From NCBI GenBank assembly GCA_013285505.1, contig CP053450.1, forward strand, positions 2,340,796-2,404,795: 64,000 nt of DNA. Direction: 5' to 3'. Position 1 is the first letter of the stretch, and every line of letters starts with the position of its first letter. The position numbers and the translations under genes are program-made. Under the pieces are notes generated by a model that was not told where the DNA came from, searched no databases, and saw nothing but the letters and a program-made list of their open reading frames with translations. This DNA is from Planctomycetota bacterium (GTDB taxonomy: Bacteria; Planctomycetota; Phycisphaerae; Phycisphaerales; UBA1924). Below, piece after piece: positions 26,409-35,920 of the stretch.

Positions 26409-28589
26409 TCAATCTCCGCCGAACAACGCGCCCGCGGGCACCGGCTCGGCCTCCACCGCTCCGGGCCGCTTCCACACGACCTCCAGCCCCATCCCCCCGG
26501 TGGCGTTGAAGTACTCCACGCGGATCGGATGAAGCCCCCGCCGGAGCCCGGCATACCCCCCGCGACGCTCCATCCCGTGCAGCCCGTCGTTCTCCACCAC
26601 CAGCTCGTCGTGGACCCAGAGCCGCGAGCCATCATCGCTGGTCGCCCCGAACCAATAGACCCCGTCCTCCGGCGCGTCAATGAACCCCGAGAACACCACC
26701 GCAAAGTGGGAATCGCGCGGCCGGATGTCGAGTGAGAACCCCGGCGTGCTCCCGCTCGAGACCGGCGTCGCCCCATCCAGTTGATCGAGTGTCTGCCAGC
26801 CGCCCTCGAAGCACTCAAACCGCAGCCCCGGCCCCGGGGCGCGGAGCGTCTGCACCGCCGGCCGGAGGGAGTCCCGCGGGTACCCGCGCACCGTCAGGCT
26901 CGAATCCAAGGGGCTCAGGACACCGTCAACCTCCGCCGCCGCGCGCACCGTGAGCGACTCTCGCACCTCGAACGGGCCCAGATACAGCGGCGAGGCTCCC
27001 GTCGGCGCGGTCCCATCCAGCGTGTACCGCACCGACGCCCCCGGCCGGTTCGGCCTGAGCACCACCGAGGTCGATTCGACGAACGCCTCGGCCTCGACCT
27101 CGATCGCCACCCGCGGCGGCTCGGCGAACACGCCGATCTCGCTGACCGCCGGGCACACCGGCGCGTCGGTCACCCGCACCCGAAGCCGGTCCGTCTCCTG
27201 ATAGTCGCCGCGCCACAGCCGCCGGGCCCCGATGGCCTCGCCGGACGCAATCTCCGTCCAGCCGCCGTCCCGCCACACGTCCAACGCCCAAGATGTCACC
27301 CGCTGGCCCAGCGGCAGGAACTCCCGCAGGCTCACAACATTGAACAACACCGGCTCGTCCCACCGCAGCACCACCGACGGGGTCGTCTCCCCGTCGTCTG
27401 TCGCCCAATAGGTCGCTGGGTCACCGTCGGTCAGCATGGCCGCGCCGTACGCCACGTCGCCGCCCCGCACGCCCGAGGGCGTGATCTGCGCGCGCAGCGC
27501 GAGGTCCTCGGCGAACGTCGCGTCGAGAATCGCCCGCATCCCCCGCAGCGACTCCTCGTCGCGCTCGTGGATCAGCCCCCGCCGGTCCGGCGGCAGGTTG
27601 AGCAAGAAGCTCCCGCCGCGCCCGACCGAGACGTAGTACAGTTCGACCAGCTCCTCCGGGCTCTTGACCTGCCCGTCCTGGCTCTCGTGGTAGAACCACC
27701 CCGGGCGGATCGAGACGTCGCACTCGGCCGGCATCCACCGCTCGCCGTCGCGATGCCCGTGCTCGCCCTCCCAGTACCGCGTCGTGCCCGGCACCGCCTC
27801 GGCCTCACCCTCCACCGGCCGAGGCGTGTAGGTCGCCCAGCACGGATCGCCCGCGACTCCCCGCTCGTTCCCGACCCACCGGACGTCACCGGCATCAGAG
27901 AAGATCACGGCTCCCGGCTGCAACTCGCGGACGATCGCGACCGTCTCCTCCCACCCGTAGTAGGTCGAACGGTCGATCTTCCGCGACTCCCGGGCCCCGC
28001 CGTAGTAGCCGTCGCCCCCGTTGGCACCGTCCCACCACACCTCGAAGATGTCGCCGTACTCGGTCAGCAGCTCACGCAGCTGGTTCCGGTAGTACTCGAC
28101 ATACGCGGGTGTGCCGTAGTCCGGATGGTTGCGGTCCCAGGGGGAGAGATACACCCCGAACTTGAGCCCCCTGCGCGCGCACGCTTCCGCGATCTCGCGG
28201 ACCACGTCGCCCTCCCCGCCGCGGAAGGGGCTCGCGGCGACGTCGTGGTCGGTGTACGCGCTGGGCCACAGGCAGAACCCGTCGTGATGCTTACACGTGA
28301 GGATAAGCCCGGTCATCCCGGCGTCGGCCGCGACGCCGACGATCTGGTCGGCGTCAAACGCCGTCGGGTTGAACACCTCCGGGCTCTCGTCGCCGTAGCC
28401 CCATTCCTTATCCGTAAACGTGTTGGTCGTGAAGTGCAGGAAGCCGTAGAACTCCATCTCGTGCCACGCCAGGTGCCTCGCGTCCGGCAAGGCCCCGTAC
28501 GGCTCGGGGGGCTCGGTTTGCGCGCGCGCGCCGTGCGAGCCGAGGAGCAGCAGCGCCCCGAGCACCACGCCGATCAGTCGTTCACGCAC
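26409..28589 (-). CDS. secreted alpha-L-fucosidase (GH29) with C-terminal carbohydrate-binding domains
   Basis: 726 residues with a signal peptide (LIGVVLGALLLLGSHGARA). The GH29 barrel (about 35-350) shows LTCKHHDGFCLW (H101, H102) and the nucleophile in FEVWWDGANG (D187). A discoidin-like domain follows (about 355-490), then a chitobiase-type beta domain (RPGASVRYTLDGTAP) and a PA14-like module near the end (GVYWFGATSDDGSRLWVHDE). It should remove terminal fucose from polysaccharides outside the cytoplasm, as expected of planctomycetes that degrade algal or mucin sugars. It overlaps the coaB gene by 16 bases. Confidence 0.9.
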   Translation of the reverse strand: MRERLIGVVLGALLLLGSHGARAQTEPPEPYGALPDARHLAWHEMEFYGFLHFTTNTFTDKEWGYGDESPEVFNPTAFDADQIVGVAADAGMTGLILTCKHHDGFCLWPSAYTDHDVAASPFRGGEGDVVREIAEACARRGLKFGVYLSPWDRNHPDYGTPAYVEYYRNQLRELLTEYGDIFEVWWDGANGGDGYYGGARESRKIDRSTYYGWEETVAIVRELQPGAVIFSDAGDVRWVGNERGVAGDPCWATYTPRPVEGEAEAVPGTTRYWEGEHGHRDGERWMPAECDVSIRPGWFYHESQDGQVKSPEELVELYYVSVGRGGSFLLNLPPDRRGLIHERDEESLRGMRAILDATFAEDLALRAQITPSGVRGGDVAYGAAMLTDGDPATYWATDDGETTPSVVLRWDEPVLFNVVSLREFLPLGQRVTSWALDVWRDGGWTEIASGEAIGARRLWRGDYQETDRLRVRVTDAPVCPAVSEIGVFAEPPRVAIEVEAEAFVESTSVVLRPNRPGASVRYTLDGTAPTGASPLYLGPFEVRESLTVRAAAEVDGVLSPLDSSLTVRGYPRDSLRPAVQTLRAPGPGLRFECFEGGWQTLDQLDGATPVSSGSTPGFSLDIRPRDSHFAVVFSGFIDAPEDGVYWFGATSDDGSRLWVHDELVVENDGLHGMERRGGYAGLRRGLHPIRVEYFNATGGMGLEVVWKRPGAVEAEPVPAGALFGGD

Positions 28590-29269
28590 GTGGCCGCCTC
28601 CTCGATCACGGTGAGGAGCCAGTCGCCGAACGCCGCCTTCTCGATGGCGCCCTCGGTCCTGCGTGCCGACCCGTCACGCCCCAGGACCACCGCCTCGATC
28701 GCGCCCGCCTCCATCGTCTCCAGCGGGTTGGCCACGATGAGATCGATGCCCTTTCGCTCGAGTTTGTCCCGGGCCGAGGACATCATCCGCTCGCGGGGTT
28801 CGAGCGCGAAGCCGACGAAGACCTGGCCCGGGTCACGCCGCGAGGCGCACCCCGCGAGGAGATCTTCCGTCGGCTCGAGCTCGATCACCATCTTTGCGTC
28901 TTTCCGACGCAGCTTGCCCGTGAGCTGCTCCGGCGTCACCTTCGGCCGGTAGTCCGCTACCGCGGCGGCCATCACCAGGACATCACACGCTTTCTGGTGG
29001 GCCGCGAGCAGCTCGCCCAGATCAGAGGCCGTGCGGTACCGCGCGAGGGTCACGCTCGGTTCGGCGGGTACCAGCGCGGAGGGCCCGAGGAGCAGGGTGA
29101 CCGCCCAACCCCGCCGGGCCGCGGCATCGGCGAGGTCTACCCCCAGCCTCCCGCTGGAGCGATTCCCTATGTACCGCACCGAATCGATCGGTTCGTGCGT
29201 CGGTCCGGCGGTGATCAGGAGCCGCCGCTGACAGTGGGGGGGGCAGTCGGGAGAGGTCTCAATCGTCAA
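28574..29269 (-). CDS. coaB: phosphopantothenate-cysteine ligase, stand-alone (CoaB domain)
   Basis: 231 residues with LLITAGPTHEPIDSVRYIGN and RSSGRLGVDLADAA, followed by AAAVADYRP and FVGFALEP, the recognised CoaB signatures. It joins cysteine to 4'-phosphopantothenate in coenzyme A synthesis. Most bacteria fuse it to CoaC (decarboxylase); here no CoaC part is present. The start is TTG at 29269; an eight-G run on the plus strand (29235-29242) lies just inside and could hide a length error affecting the N-terminus. It overlaps the fucosidase downstream by 16 bases. Confidence 0.88.
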   Translation of the reverse strand: MTIETSPDCPPHCQRRLLITAGPTHEPIDSVRYIGNRSSGRLGVDLADAAARRGWAVTLLLGPSALVPAEPSVTLARYRTASDLGELLAAHQKACDVLVMAAAVADYRPKVTPEQLTGKLRRKDAKMVIELEPTEDLLAGCASRRDPGQVFVGFALEPRERMMSSARDKLERKGIDLIVANPLETMEAGAIEAVVLGRDGSARRTEGAIEKAAFGDWLLTVIEEAATCVND

Positions 29270-29565
29270 TGCAACACCATCCTGAGCCTTTGCTCGCTTG
29301 CGGTCTAGCCCGTTGCGGGGCCGCGTGATTCATGCCACGGGTTGTACGCAGGAACCGGAGCCTCTGCCTGAGCGAACAGCCCACTGCGCCCTCCGCGCGA
29401 TCGTTCTTGTCCCGGCACGCCCATCAACCTTTGTTCTGGCCGGTGGACGTGCGTCAGACTTGCTACCATCACGCGACCTGGGCCTTGATTGAGCCCTGAT
29501 ATACCGTACGAGAACCGGACAAAGAACAGGCCCGCCACCGGGACCTGACAGGATCATTCCCGCCG

Positions 29566-31302
29566 ATGGCACGATCACGCAAGAAGCTTGGTGAAATCCT
29601 CGTCTCATGGGGGGTTGTCACCGCCGACCAGGTCAAAGAGTCCGCGACGATGGCCAAGGGGGCCGGCAAACGGCTCGGTGAAGTATTGGTAGAGCAGGGC
29701 TTCGCAACGGAGGGTCAGGTCGCCAAGGCGATCGCCAACCAGTTCGGGATGGAGTTTGTTGATCTTGCCGCGGCGGGCATGTCCAGCAAGATCGACATGA
29801 AGCTGGTGCCCGAAGACCTCGTCCGCAAGCACCTCATCCTGCCGATGGCCAAGTCCGGGTCCAAGCTCCAACTGGTCATCCACGACCCGATGGACCTTGA
29901 GTTGATGGACATGCTCCGGTTCCGGCTCAACGCCGAGGTGGAGCCCCGGATCGCCGCACGGTCGGACATCAAGGCGTTCATCGAGGGCACGCTCGAGACC
30001 AAGCGTCCCTCAATCGCCGACGCCGAGCCCGGCGCCTCGCTGGTGACCGACTCGATCGATCGCACGATCGACCGTTCCGTGGACCGCTCGATGGACAAGT
30101 CCATCGATGTTTCGAGCGAGGACTCGCCGATCGTCAAGCTCGGCAACCGCATGCTCACCGAAGCGGTGAACATGCGGGCGAGCGATATCCACATCGAACC
30201 CATGGCCGACCGGGTCCGGCTCCGCTACCGCATCGACGGTGTCTGCATCGAGCGCGACAACCTCCCCAAGCGCATGCAGAACGCCCTGCTCAGCCGTCTC
30301 AAGCTCATGAGCGGCATGAACATCGCGGAGAAGCGGACGCCGCAGGACGGCCGCATCAAGCTCGTCGTTGACGACGTGGCCGTGGACTTTCGCGTCTCGG
30401 CGTGTCCTGCGTACCACGGCGAGAGCGTCGTGCTCCGTATTCTGCGGCCGGATTCGGTCCGCATCGGGTTGTCCAACCTCGGGTTCGAGCCGGAGAACCT
30501 CGCGGTCTTCAACAAGATCATCCGCCGGCCCAACGGCATCTTCCTGGTGACGGGGCCGACCGGTTCGGGCAAGACGACCACGCTCTACTCCGCGCTCGAC
30601 ATCCTCAACCGTCCCGACAAGAAGATCATCACGGCCGAGGACCCCGTCGAATACAACTTCGACGGCATCAACCAGTGCCAGGTCCGCGAGAGCATCGGCT
30701 TCGGCTTCTCCTCGATTCTCCGCTCGATGCTCCGTCAGGCACCCAACATCATCCTCGTCGGTGAGATCCGCGACCGCGAGGTCGGCGAGATCGCGATTCA
30801 GGCGGCGCTGACGGGTCACCTGGTGTTCTCGACGCTCCACACCAACGACGCCCCGGGCGCGATCACCCGCCTCATCGACATGGGCATCAAGCCGTTCCTG
30901 GTCGCGTCATCGATCCAGGCGATCATGGCCCAGCGCCTCATCCGCATCCTCTGCAAGGACTGCAAGACTCTCGCCGAGGAGGCCGACCTCGACCACAAGT
31001 ACCTGAACCTGATCGATCTCGAGCCGGCCGACGCGCTCGGCAGGGTGCACAAGCCGGTCGGGTGCCCGGTCTGCGTCAACACCGGATTCAAAGGGCGGCG
31101 AGCCATCTTCGAGATGATGCTCATGAACGCCGAGATCCGCGACCTCGCCTTCAACCGTGCCCCGGTTGTGCAACTCCGCAACGCCGCGCTCAAGTCCGGA
31201 ATGCTCCCCCTCGTCCACGACGGCAAACTCAAGGTGCTCGGCGGCATGACCACCGCCGACGAGGTCGCCCGCGTCGCACAGGTCGCAGGCGTCGAAGACT
31301 GA
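29566..31302 (+). CDS. type IV pilus/type II secretion assembly ATPase (PilB/GspE-like), copy 1
   Basis: 578 residues. An N-terminal GSPII_E domain (about 1-150) precedes the ATPase: Walker A GPTGSGKTTTLY (about 334), Asp box AEDPVEY, Walker B ILVGEIRD, His box GHLVFSTLHTNDAPGA, and a zinc motif CKDC...CPVC near 465-505. A linker at about 160-182 is a tetrapeptide repeat (DSIDRTIDRSVDRSMDKSID). The usual RQDPD before Walker B reads RQAPN, losing two acids. It powers pilus or pseudopilus extension. PilT follows after 49 bases, so they are probably co-transcribed. Confidence 0.93.
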   Translation: MARSRKKLGEILVSWGVVTADQVKESATMAKGAGKRLGEVLVEQGFATEGQVAKAIANQFGMEFVDLAAAGMSSKIDMKLVPEDLVRKHLILPMAKSGSKLQLVIHDPMDLELMDMLRFRLNAEVEPRIAARSDIKAFIEGTLETKRPSIADAEPGASLVTDSIDRTIDRSVDRSMDKSIDVSSEDSPIVKLGNRMLTEAVNMRASDIHIEPMADRVRLRYRIDGVCIERDNLPKRMQNALLSRLKLMSGMNIAEKRTPQDGRIKLVVDDVAVDFRVSACPAYHGESVVLRILRPDSVRIGLSNLGFEPENLAVFNKIIRRPNGIFLVTGPTGSGKTTTLYSALDILNRPDKKIITAEDPVEYNFDGINQCQVRESIGFGFSSILRSMLRQAPNIILVGEIRDREVGEIAIQAALTGHLVFSTLHTNDAPGAITRLIDMGIKPFLVASSIQAIMAQRLIRILCKDCKTLAEEADLDHKYLNLIDLEPADALGRVHKPVGCPVCVNTGFKGRRAIFEMMLMNAEIRDLAFNRAPVVQLRNAALKSGMLPLVHDGKLKVLGGMTTADEVARVAQVAGVED

Positions 31303-31351
31303 CAGATCAAACCCGAGGGGCGTCCGATGACACCCCGCAGGAGTCGTTCAA

Positions 31352-32476
31352 ATGAGTTCAATGCAGATCGACCGATTGCTGGACACCGTCGTCAGGCACG
31401 ACGCCAGTGACCTCCACCTGACCGTGGGACGAACGCCCACGATCCGCCTCCACGGCCACCTCCAGAACCTCAAGACCAAGGTCCTCGACTCCGAGGACAT
31501 GGTCGGGCTCATGAAGTCCATCACGCCCGAGCGGAACCAGCAGGAACTCCAGGAGGTCGGCGGCACCGACTTCGGCTTCGCCTACGGCGACGCCGCCCGG
31601 TTCCGTGTCTCGGTGTTCCGCCAGAAGTCCGAACTCGCGATCGTCCTCCGCCAGATTCCCAACCGCCTGCTCACGTTCGAGCAGATCGGTCTGCCCGAGA
31701 TCTGCCGCGACCTGATCCGCCGGCCCCAGGGCATGTTCCTGGTCACGGGCCCGACGGGGTCGGGCAAGACCACCTCGCTGGCGACGATGCTCAACTACAT
31801 CAACGAGATCTACGACCGCCACATCATCACGATGGAAGACCCCATCGAGTACTACCACCAGCACAAGAAATCCATTGTCAACCAGCGTGAGGTCGGCAAC
31901 GACGTCCCGAGCTTCTCCGAGGCTCTCCGCCGAGCGCTGCGTCAGGACCCCGATGTGATCCTTGTCGGCGAAATGCGAGACCTCGAGACCATCGAGGCGG
32001 CCATCCGTGCCGCCGAGACCGGTCACCTGGTCTTCGCCACCCTCCACACCAACGGTGCCGCCAAGACGATCGACCGTGTTGTCGATGCCTTCCCCGTCTC
32101 GCAGCAGAACCAGGTGCGTGTCCAGCTCTCCACGGCACTCATCGCCGTGCTCAGCCAGCAGCTCCTGGCAAGGACCGATAAGCCGGGCCGCGTCGCGGCC
32201 TACGAGTTCCTCGTGGTCACGCCCGCCATCGCCAACCTGATCCGTGACGCCAAGACCTTCCGCATCGATTCGATGATCCAGACGGGCAAGAAGTTCGGCA
32301 TGCAGCTGCTGGACGATCACCTCTGGTCGCTCTACACCCAGGGGGTGATCACGGCCGAGGAGATGATCGACAAGTCCAAGAACCCATCTGACCTGACCGA
32401 TAAAGTCCACAAAATGGGCCGTACGGTCGGTCGTATGGAGTGGGACGAGGAGTTCGACTCCGCGGGTGCGGAGTAG
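31352..32476 (+). CDS. pilT: twitching motility ATPase PilT
   Basis: 374 residues, standard length. It has the Walker A GPTGSGKTTSLA, Asp box ITMEDPIEYYH, Walker B ILVGEMRD with the usual RQDPD, His box FATLHTNGAAKTIDR, and a PilT-specific AIANLIRD motif near the C-terminus. PilT powers pilus retraction, so its presence argues for a true retractable type IV pilus, not only a type II secretion system. A terminator follows at 32,538. Confidence 0.95.
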   Translation: MSSMQIDRLLDTVVRHDASDLHLTVGRTPTIRLHGHLQNLKTKVLDSEDMVGLMKSITPERNQQELQEVGGTDFGFAYGDAARFRVSVFRQKSELAIVLRQIPNRLLTFEQIGLPEICRDLIRRPQGMFLVTGPTGSGKTTSLATMLNYINEIYDRHIITMEDPIEYYHQHKKSIVNQREVGNDVPSFSEALRRALRQDPDVILVGEMRDLETIEAAIRAAETGHLVFATLHTNGAAKTIDRVVDAFPVSQQNQVRVQLSTALIAVLSQQLLARTDKPGRVAAYEFLVVTPAIANLIRDAKTFRIDSMIQTGKKFGMQLLDDHLWSLYTQGVITAEEMIDKSKNPSDLTDKVHKMGRTVGRMEWDEEFDSAGAE

Positions 32477-32537
32477 GGTGTTGTTCGGAACATGCCGAAA
32501 GAAGTCCAGCCAATACGTACATGAAACCAGATGTCTA

Positions 32538-32566
32538 GACCTCAGAGAATGTCTCTGAGGTCTTTT
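32538..32566 (+). terminator. Rho-independent terminator after pilT
   Basis: Perfect 11-base-pair stem (GACCTCAGAGA/TCTCTGAGGTC), three-base loop and TTTT. It separates the first ATPase-pilT unit from the second ATPase gene 170 bases downstream, which therefore needs its own promoter. Confidence 0.9.
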
Positions 32567-32735
32567 GCGTTGCAACACATGTTGATAACATGCCGAAACG
32601 GACCTTGGTGCCGTCGTTCGTGGTTCCAGTGAGTGGGCACGAACGGCGGCCACCCTGAAACTCCCCGGCGCAGCCACACGTCAGGCTGCCCACCGGTTCT
32701 CGGAGCTCGCACCGTTTCGGCAGGAGACCACACCG

Positions 32736-34469
32736 ATGGCGATGAACCCTGCTGAACTCAAAGGCCGCAAGCTCGGCCGGGCCCTGACCAAGATGGGCAA
32801 GGTCACCCGCGAGCAGGTCCACGAGGCCCTGTCGATCCAGAAGACCCGCAAGGTGCCGATCGGCCAGTTGCTGTCTGAGCTGGGGTATTGCACAGAGCAC
32901 GACGTCGCCGAGGCTCTGGCCGGGCAGGCGGGGATGGCGTACATCGACCTGCCGGCGCTCAATCTCTCGGAGGAGGCGATCGCGGCGATCGGGGCGGAAA
33001 CTGTGCAGGCCTACCAGGTGGTCCCGGTCGAGTTCAACCCCTCGGGTCGGAAGCTCAAGATCGCGATGAAGAGTCCGGATAACTTCCGGGCGGTTGACGA
33101 CCTTCGGCTGCTGATGGGGTTCACGGTCGAGGCCGTGGTGGCCGATTCGGCCGCGATCGACGCGGTCATCAGTCAGCACTACGCAACTCGCGAGTCGGTG
33201 ACGGACGTGGTGCAGGGCCTGGCCAACGACTCCAAGTTCCAGTCGCTGGCGTCCAGCAGCGGCGCGTCGATCGACCTGGACGCGGTCATGGAGATGGCCG
33301 GCGACAACCAGGTCATCAAGCTGCTGAACCTCGTCCTGCTGCAAGCGATCAAGGACCGGGCCAGCGATATCCACTTCGAGCCGTTCGAGCACGAGTTCAA
33401 GATGCGCTACCGCATCGACGGCGTGCTCTACGAGATGGTCCCGCCGCCCAAGCACCTCGGCCCGGCGATCACGAGCCGCGTCAAGGTCATGGCGAACCTC
33501 GACATCGCCGAGCGTCGTCTCCCTCAGGATGGCCGCATCGAGCTGCAGGTCGGCGGCAACCCGGTCGATCTCCGTGTCGCCGTGCTCCCGACGATGTGGG
33601 GCGAGAGCGTCGTGATGCGTGTGCTTGACCGCTCCAACGTGTCCCTCGAGTTGGACCGGGTCGGCTTCCGCGAGGACGATCTGGTCAAGTTCCGCAAGCT
33701 CATCTCCAAGCCCAACGGCATCGTGATCGTGACCGGCCCGACCGGCTCGGGCAAGACGACGACGCTGTACGCGGCGCTCGCAGAGCTCAACGACATCGGC
33801 ACCAAGATCCTGACCGCCGAGGACCCCGTCGAGTACGACATCGACGGCCTTTGCCAGTGCCAGATCAACGAGGACGCCAACACCACGTTCGGCCGTCTGC
33901 TCCGCAGCTTCCTGCGACAGGACCCCGACATCATCCTGGTCGGTGAGATTCGTGACCTCGAGACCGCGCAGATCGCCGTGCAGGCCTCGCTCACCGGTCA
34001 CCTTGTGCTCTCGACACTCCACACCAACGACGCGCCGAGTTCGATCATCCGTCTGGCGGACCTCGGGCTCGAGCCGTTCCTCCTTACCGCGACGATCGAG
34101 GGCGTGGTCGCGCAGCGGCTGGTCCGGACCGTCTGCCCGAAGTGCAAAGAGGAATACACGCCGAAGGAGGAGGAGCTGCTCGAGCTTGCTCTCACGCCGG
34201 CGGACGTCAAGGACCGCGTCTTCTACCGCGGCAGGGGTTGCGACAACTGCACCAACTCCGGGTACCGGGGCCGCATGGCGCTGTTTGAGATCATGGAGAT
34301 GGACGACACCGGTCGCGACCTGGTGATGAAGGAAGCGAGCACCAACGTGCTCCGTGAGCATTTCCGCCGCAACGGCATGCGTTCGCTCCGCGAGTGCGGC
34401 CTGCTCGGCATTTACGAGGGGCAGACCACCATCGACGAGGTCGTGAGAGAGACGATCTCGGAAGAGTGA
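32736..34469 (+). CDS. type IV pilus/type II secretion assembly ATPase (PilB/GspE-like), copy 2
   Basis: 577 residues. Same architecture as copy 1: GSPII_E N-domain, Walker A GPTGSGKTTTLYAALAEL, AEDPVEYD, canonical RQDPDIILVGEIRD, His box LSTLHTNDAPSSIIR, zinc motif CPKC...CDNC. It lacks the Ser/Asp repeat linker of copy 1. As the gene next to pilC and the prepilin genes, it is the better candidate for the main extension motor or a type II secretion motor. Confidence 0.93.
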   Translation: MAMNPAELKGRKLGRALTKMGKVTREQVHEALSIQKTRKVPIGQLLSELGYCTEHDVAEALAGQAGMAYIDLPALNLSEEAIAAIGAETVQAYQVVPVEFNPSGRKLKIAMKSPDNFRAVDDLRLLMGFTVEAVVADSAAIDAVISQHYATRESVTDVVQGLANDSKFQSLASSSGASIDLDAVMEMAGDNQVIKLLNLVLLQAIKDRASDIHFEPFEHEFKMRYRIDGVLYEMVPPPKHLGPAITSRVKVMANLDIAERRLPQDGRIELQVGGNPVDLRVAVLPTMWGESVVMRVLDRSNVSLELDRVGFREDDLVKFRKLISKPNGIVIVTGPTGSGKTTTLYAALAELNDIGTKILTAEDPVEYDIDGLCQCQINEDANTTFGRLLRSFLRQDPDIILVGEIRDLETAQIAVQASLTGHLVLSTLHTNDAPSSIIRLADLGLEPFLLTATIEGVVAQRLVRTVCPKCKEEYTPKEEELLELALTPADVKDRVFYRGRGCDNCTNSGYRGRMALFEIMEMDDTGRDLVMKEASTNVLREHFRRNGMRSLRECGLLGIYEGQTTIDEVVRETISEE

Positions 34470-34596
34470 CCACCGACGGCCGACGGGGCGTGCGTGCGGA
34501 GGAGCATGCACGTCCCGTCACGGCCGACAACAGACCGGGCAGACGACACCGCAGACAACCCACGCGAATGCCGCGTGATCAGCCGGAGAACCGAAG

Positions 34597-35871
34597 ATGG
34601 CGACTTTCACCTACGAAGCCCTGAACACCGCTGGCAAGCCCCAGAAGGGGACCATCGAAGCCACCAGCAGTGACGAAGCGGTCCAGCGGATCAAGGCCCA
34701 GGGCTACTTCCCCACGTCGGTGCGTGAGCAGAAGGTCAAGAAGTCGGCCGCGACTGAGGGAGAAGCCGGGCCCAAGAAGAAGCGCAAGCGCAAGAGCGCC
34801 GGCGGCCGCGTCAAGGCCAAGCAGCTCACGATGTTCACCCGCCAGCTCTCCACGCTGCAGGACGCGGGCCTCCCGCTGCTCCGCTCGCTCCAGATCCTCG
34901 AGAGCCAGTCCAAGCCGGGCGGCCTCAAGAACACGCTCATCACTGTCTGTGAAGAGGTCGAGGGCGGCACCAGCCTCTCCGACTCGTTCGCCAAGTGCCC
35001 CAAGACCTTTGACCGGCTCTACGTCAAGATGGTCGCGGCCGGCGAGATCGGTGGTGTGCTCGACATCATCCTCCAGCGCCTCGCCGAGTTCATGGAGAAG
35101 AGCGAACGCCTGAAGCGTCGCATCAAGGGTGCGATGGTCTACCCGATCGTCGTCATCGCCGTCGCCATCCTCATCATGGTCTTCATCATGGTGTTCATCA
35201 TCCCGAAGTTTGAGGAGATCTTCACGGACTTCGGCGTCGCGCTGCCCGCTCTCACGATGTGGCTCATCAACACCAGCCGCTGGGTCGGCGGCACCGCCAC
35301 GCCCGACCAGGCCATGCCCGGTGTGGTGTGGATCATCGCCTCGCCGTTCATCGTGGTCTTCGGCTGGAAGCTGATCCGCAAGGCCGGCCCCGGACGGGCG
35401 ATCACCGACATCATGCTGCTCTGGACGCCGATCCTCGGCAAGCTGATCCGCAAGTCCACGATCGCGCGGTTCACCCGGACGCTCGGCACGCTCATCTCCG
35501 CCGGTGTGCCCATCCTCGAGGCGATCAAGATCACCGCCGAGACCTCCGGCAACTATGTCTTCGAGAAGGCGCTGATGAATGTGCACGACTCGATCCGTGA
35601 GGGTGAGAGCTTCGCGGGCCCGCTCCGTGAGTCCAAGACCTGCGACGCGATCGTCGTCAACATGATCGATGTCGGTGAGGAGACCGGTGAGCTCGACGCC
35701 ATGCTGCTGAAGGTCGCCGACAACTACGACGAAGAGGTCGATGTCGCCGTCGCCTCGCTGGTCAGCCTCCTCGAACCCCTCATGGTCGTCGTCCTCGGCG
35801 GCATGGTCGGCACCATCGTGGTCGCCATGTTCCTCCCCCTCGTCGCCATGATCAACTCGCTCGGCGGCTGA
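34597..35871 (+). CDS. pilC: inner membrane platform protein PilC/GspF
   Basis: 424 residues with duplicated T2SSF domains: LTMFTRQLSTLQDAGLPLLR near residues 77-96 and IARFTRTLGTLISAGVPILE near 290-308, each followed by membrane helices (IVVIAVAILIMVFIMVFIIP; VVVLGGMVGTIVVAMFLPLV). A Lys-rich tract (KKKRKRKSAGGR) lies near residue 60. The protein couples the ATPase to the pilin pool in the inner membrane. It sits between the second ATPase and the prepilin genes, as usual. Confidence 0.93.
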   Translation: MATFTYEALNTAGKPQKGTIEATSSDEAVQRIKAQGYFPTSVREQKVKKSAATEGEAGPKKKRKRKSAGGRVKAKQLTMFTRQLSTLQDAGLPLLRSLQILESQSKPGGLKNTLITVCEEVEGGTSLSDSFAKCPKTFDRLYVKMVAAGEIGGVLDIILQRLAEFMEKSERLKRRIKGAMVYPIVVIAVAILIMVFIMVFIIPKFEEIFTDFGVALPALTMWLINTSRWVGGTATPDQAMPGVVWIIASPFIVVFGWKLIRKAGPGRAITDIMLLWTPILGKLIRKSTIARFTRTLGTLISAGVPILEAIKITAETSGNYVFEKALMNVHDSIREGESFAGPLRESKTCDAIVVNMIDVGEETGELDAMLLKVADNYDEEVDVAVASLVSLLEPLMVVVLGGMVGTIVVAMFLPLVAMINSLGG

Positions 35872-35920
35872 GTCCGCTCCTCTCGCCCCCCGCTGGCGTT
35901 CAGTCCCGGAGATCAGACAC

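Noticed and set aside
26781..28952. Open plus-strand frame of over 700 codons opposite the fucosidase gene
   Set aside because: It mirrors the GC-rich third positions of the fucosidase, is Arg/Pro-rich and has no family-like sequence; the minus frame has clear GH29 motifs.
32535..34511. Long minus-strand frame opposite the second PilB-like gene
   Set aside because: Antisense shadow of a gene with complete Walker and zinc motifs; Asp/Arg/Val-rich and without recognisable domains.
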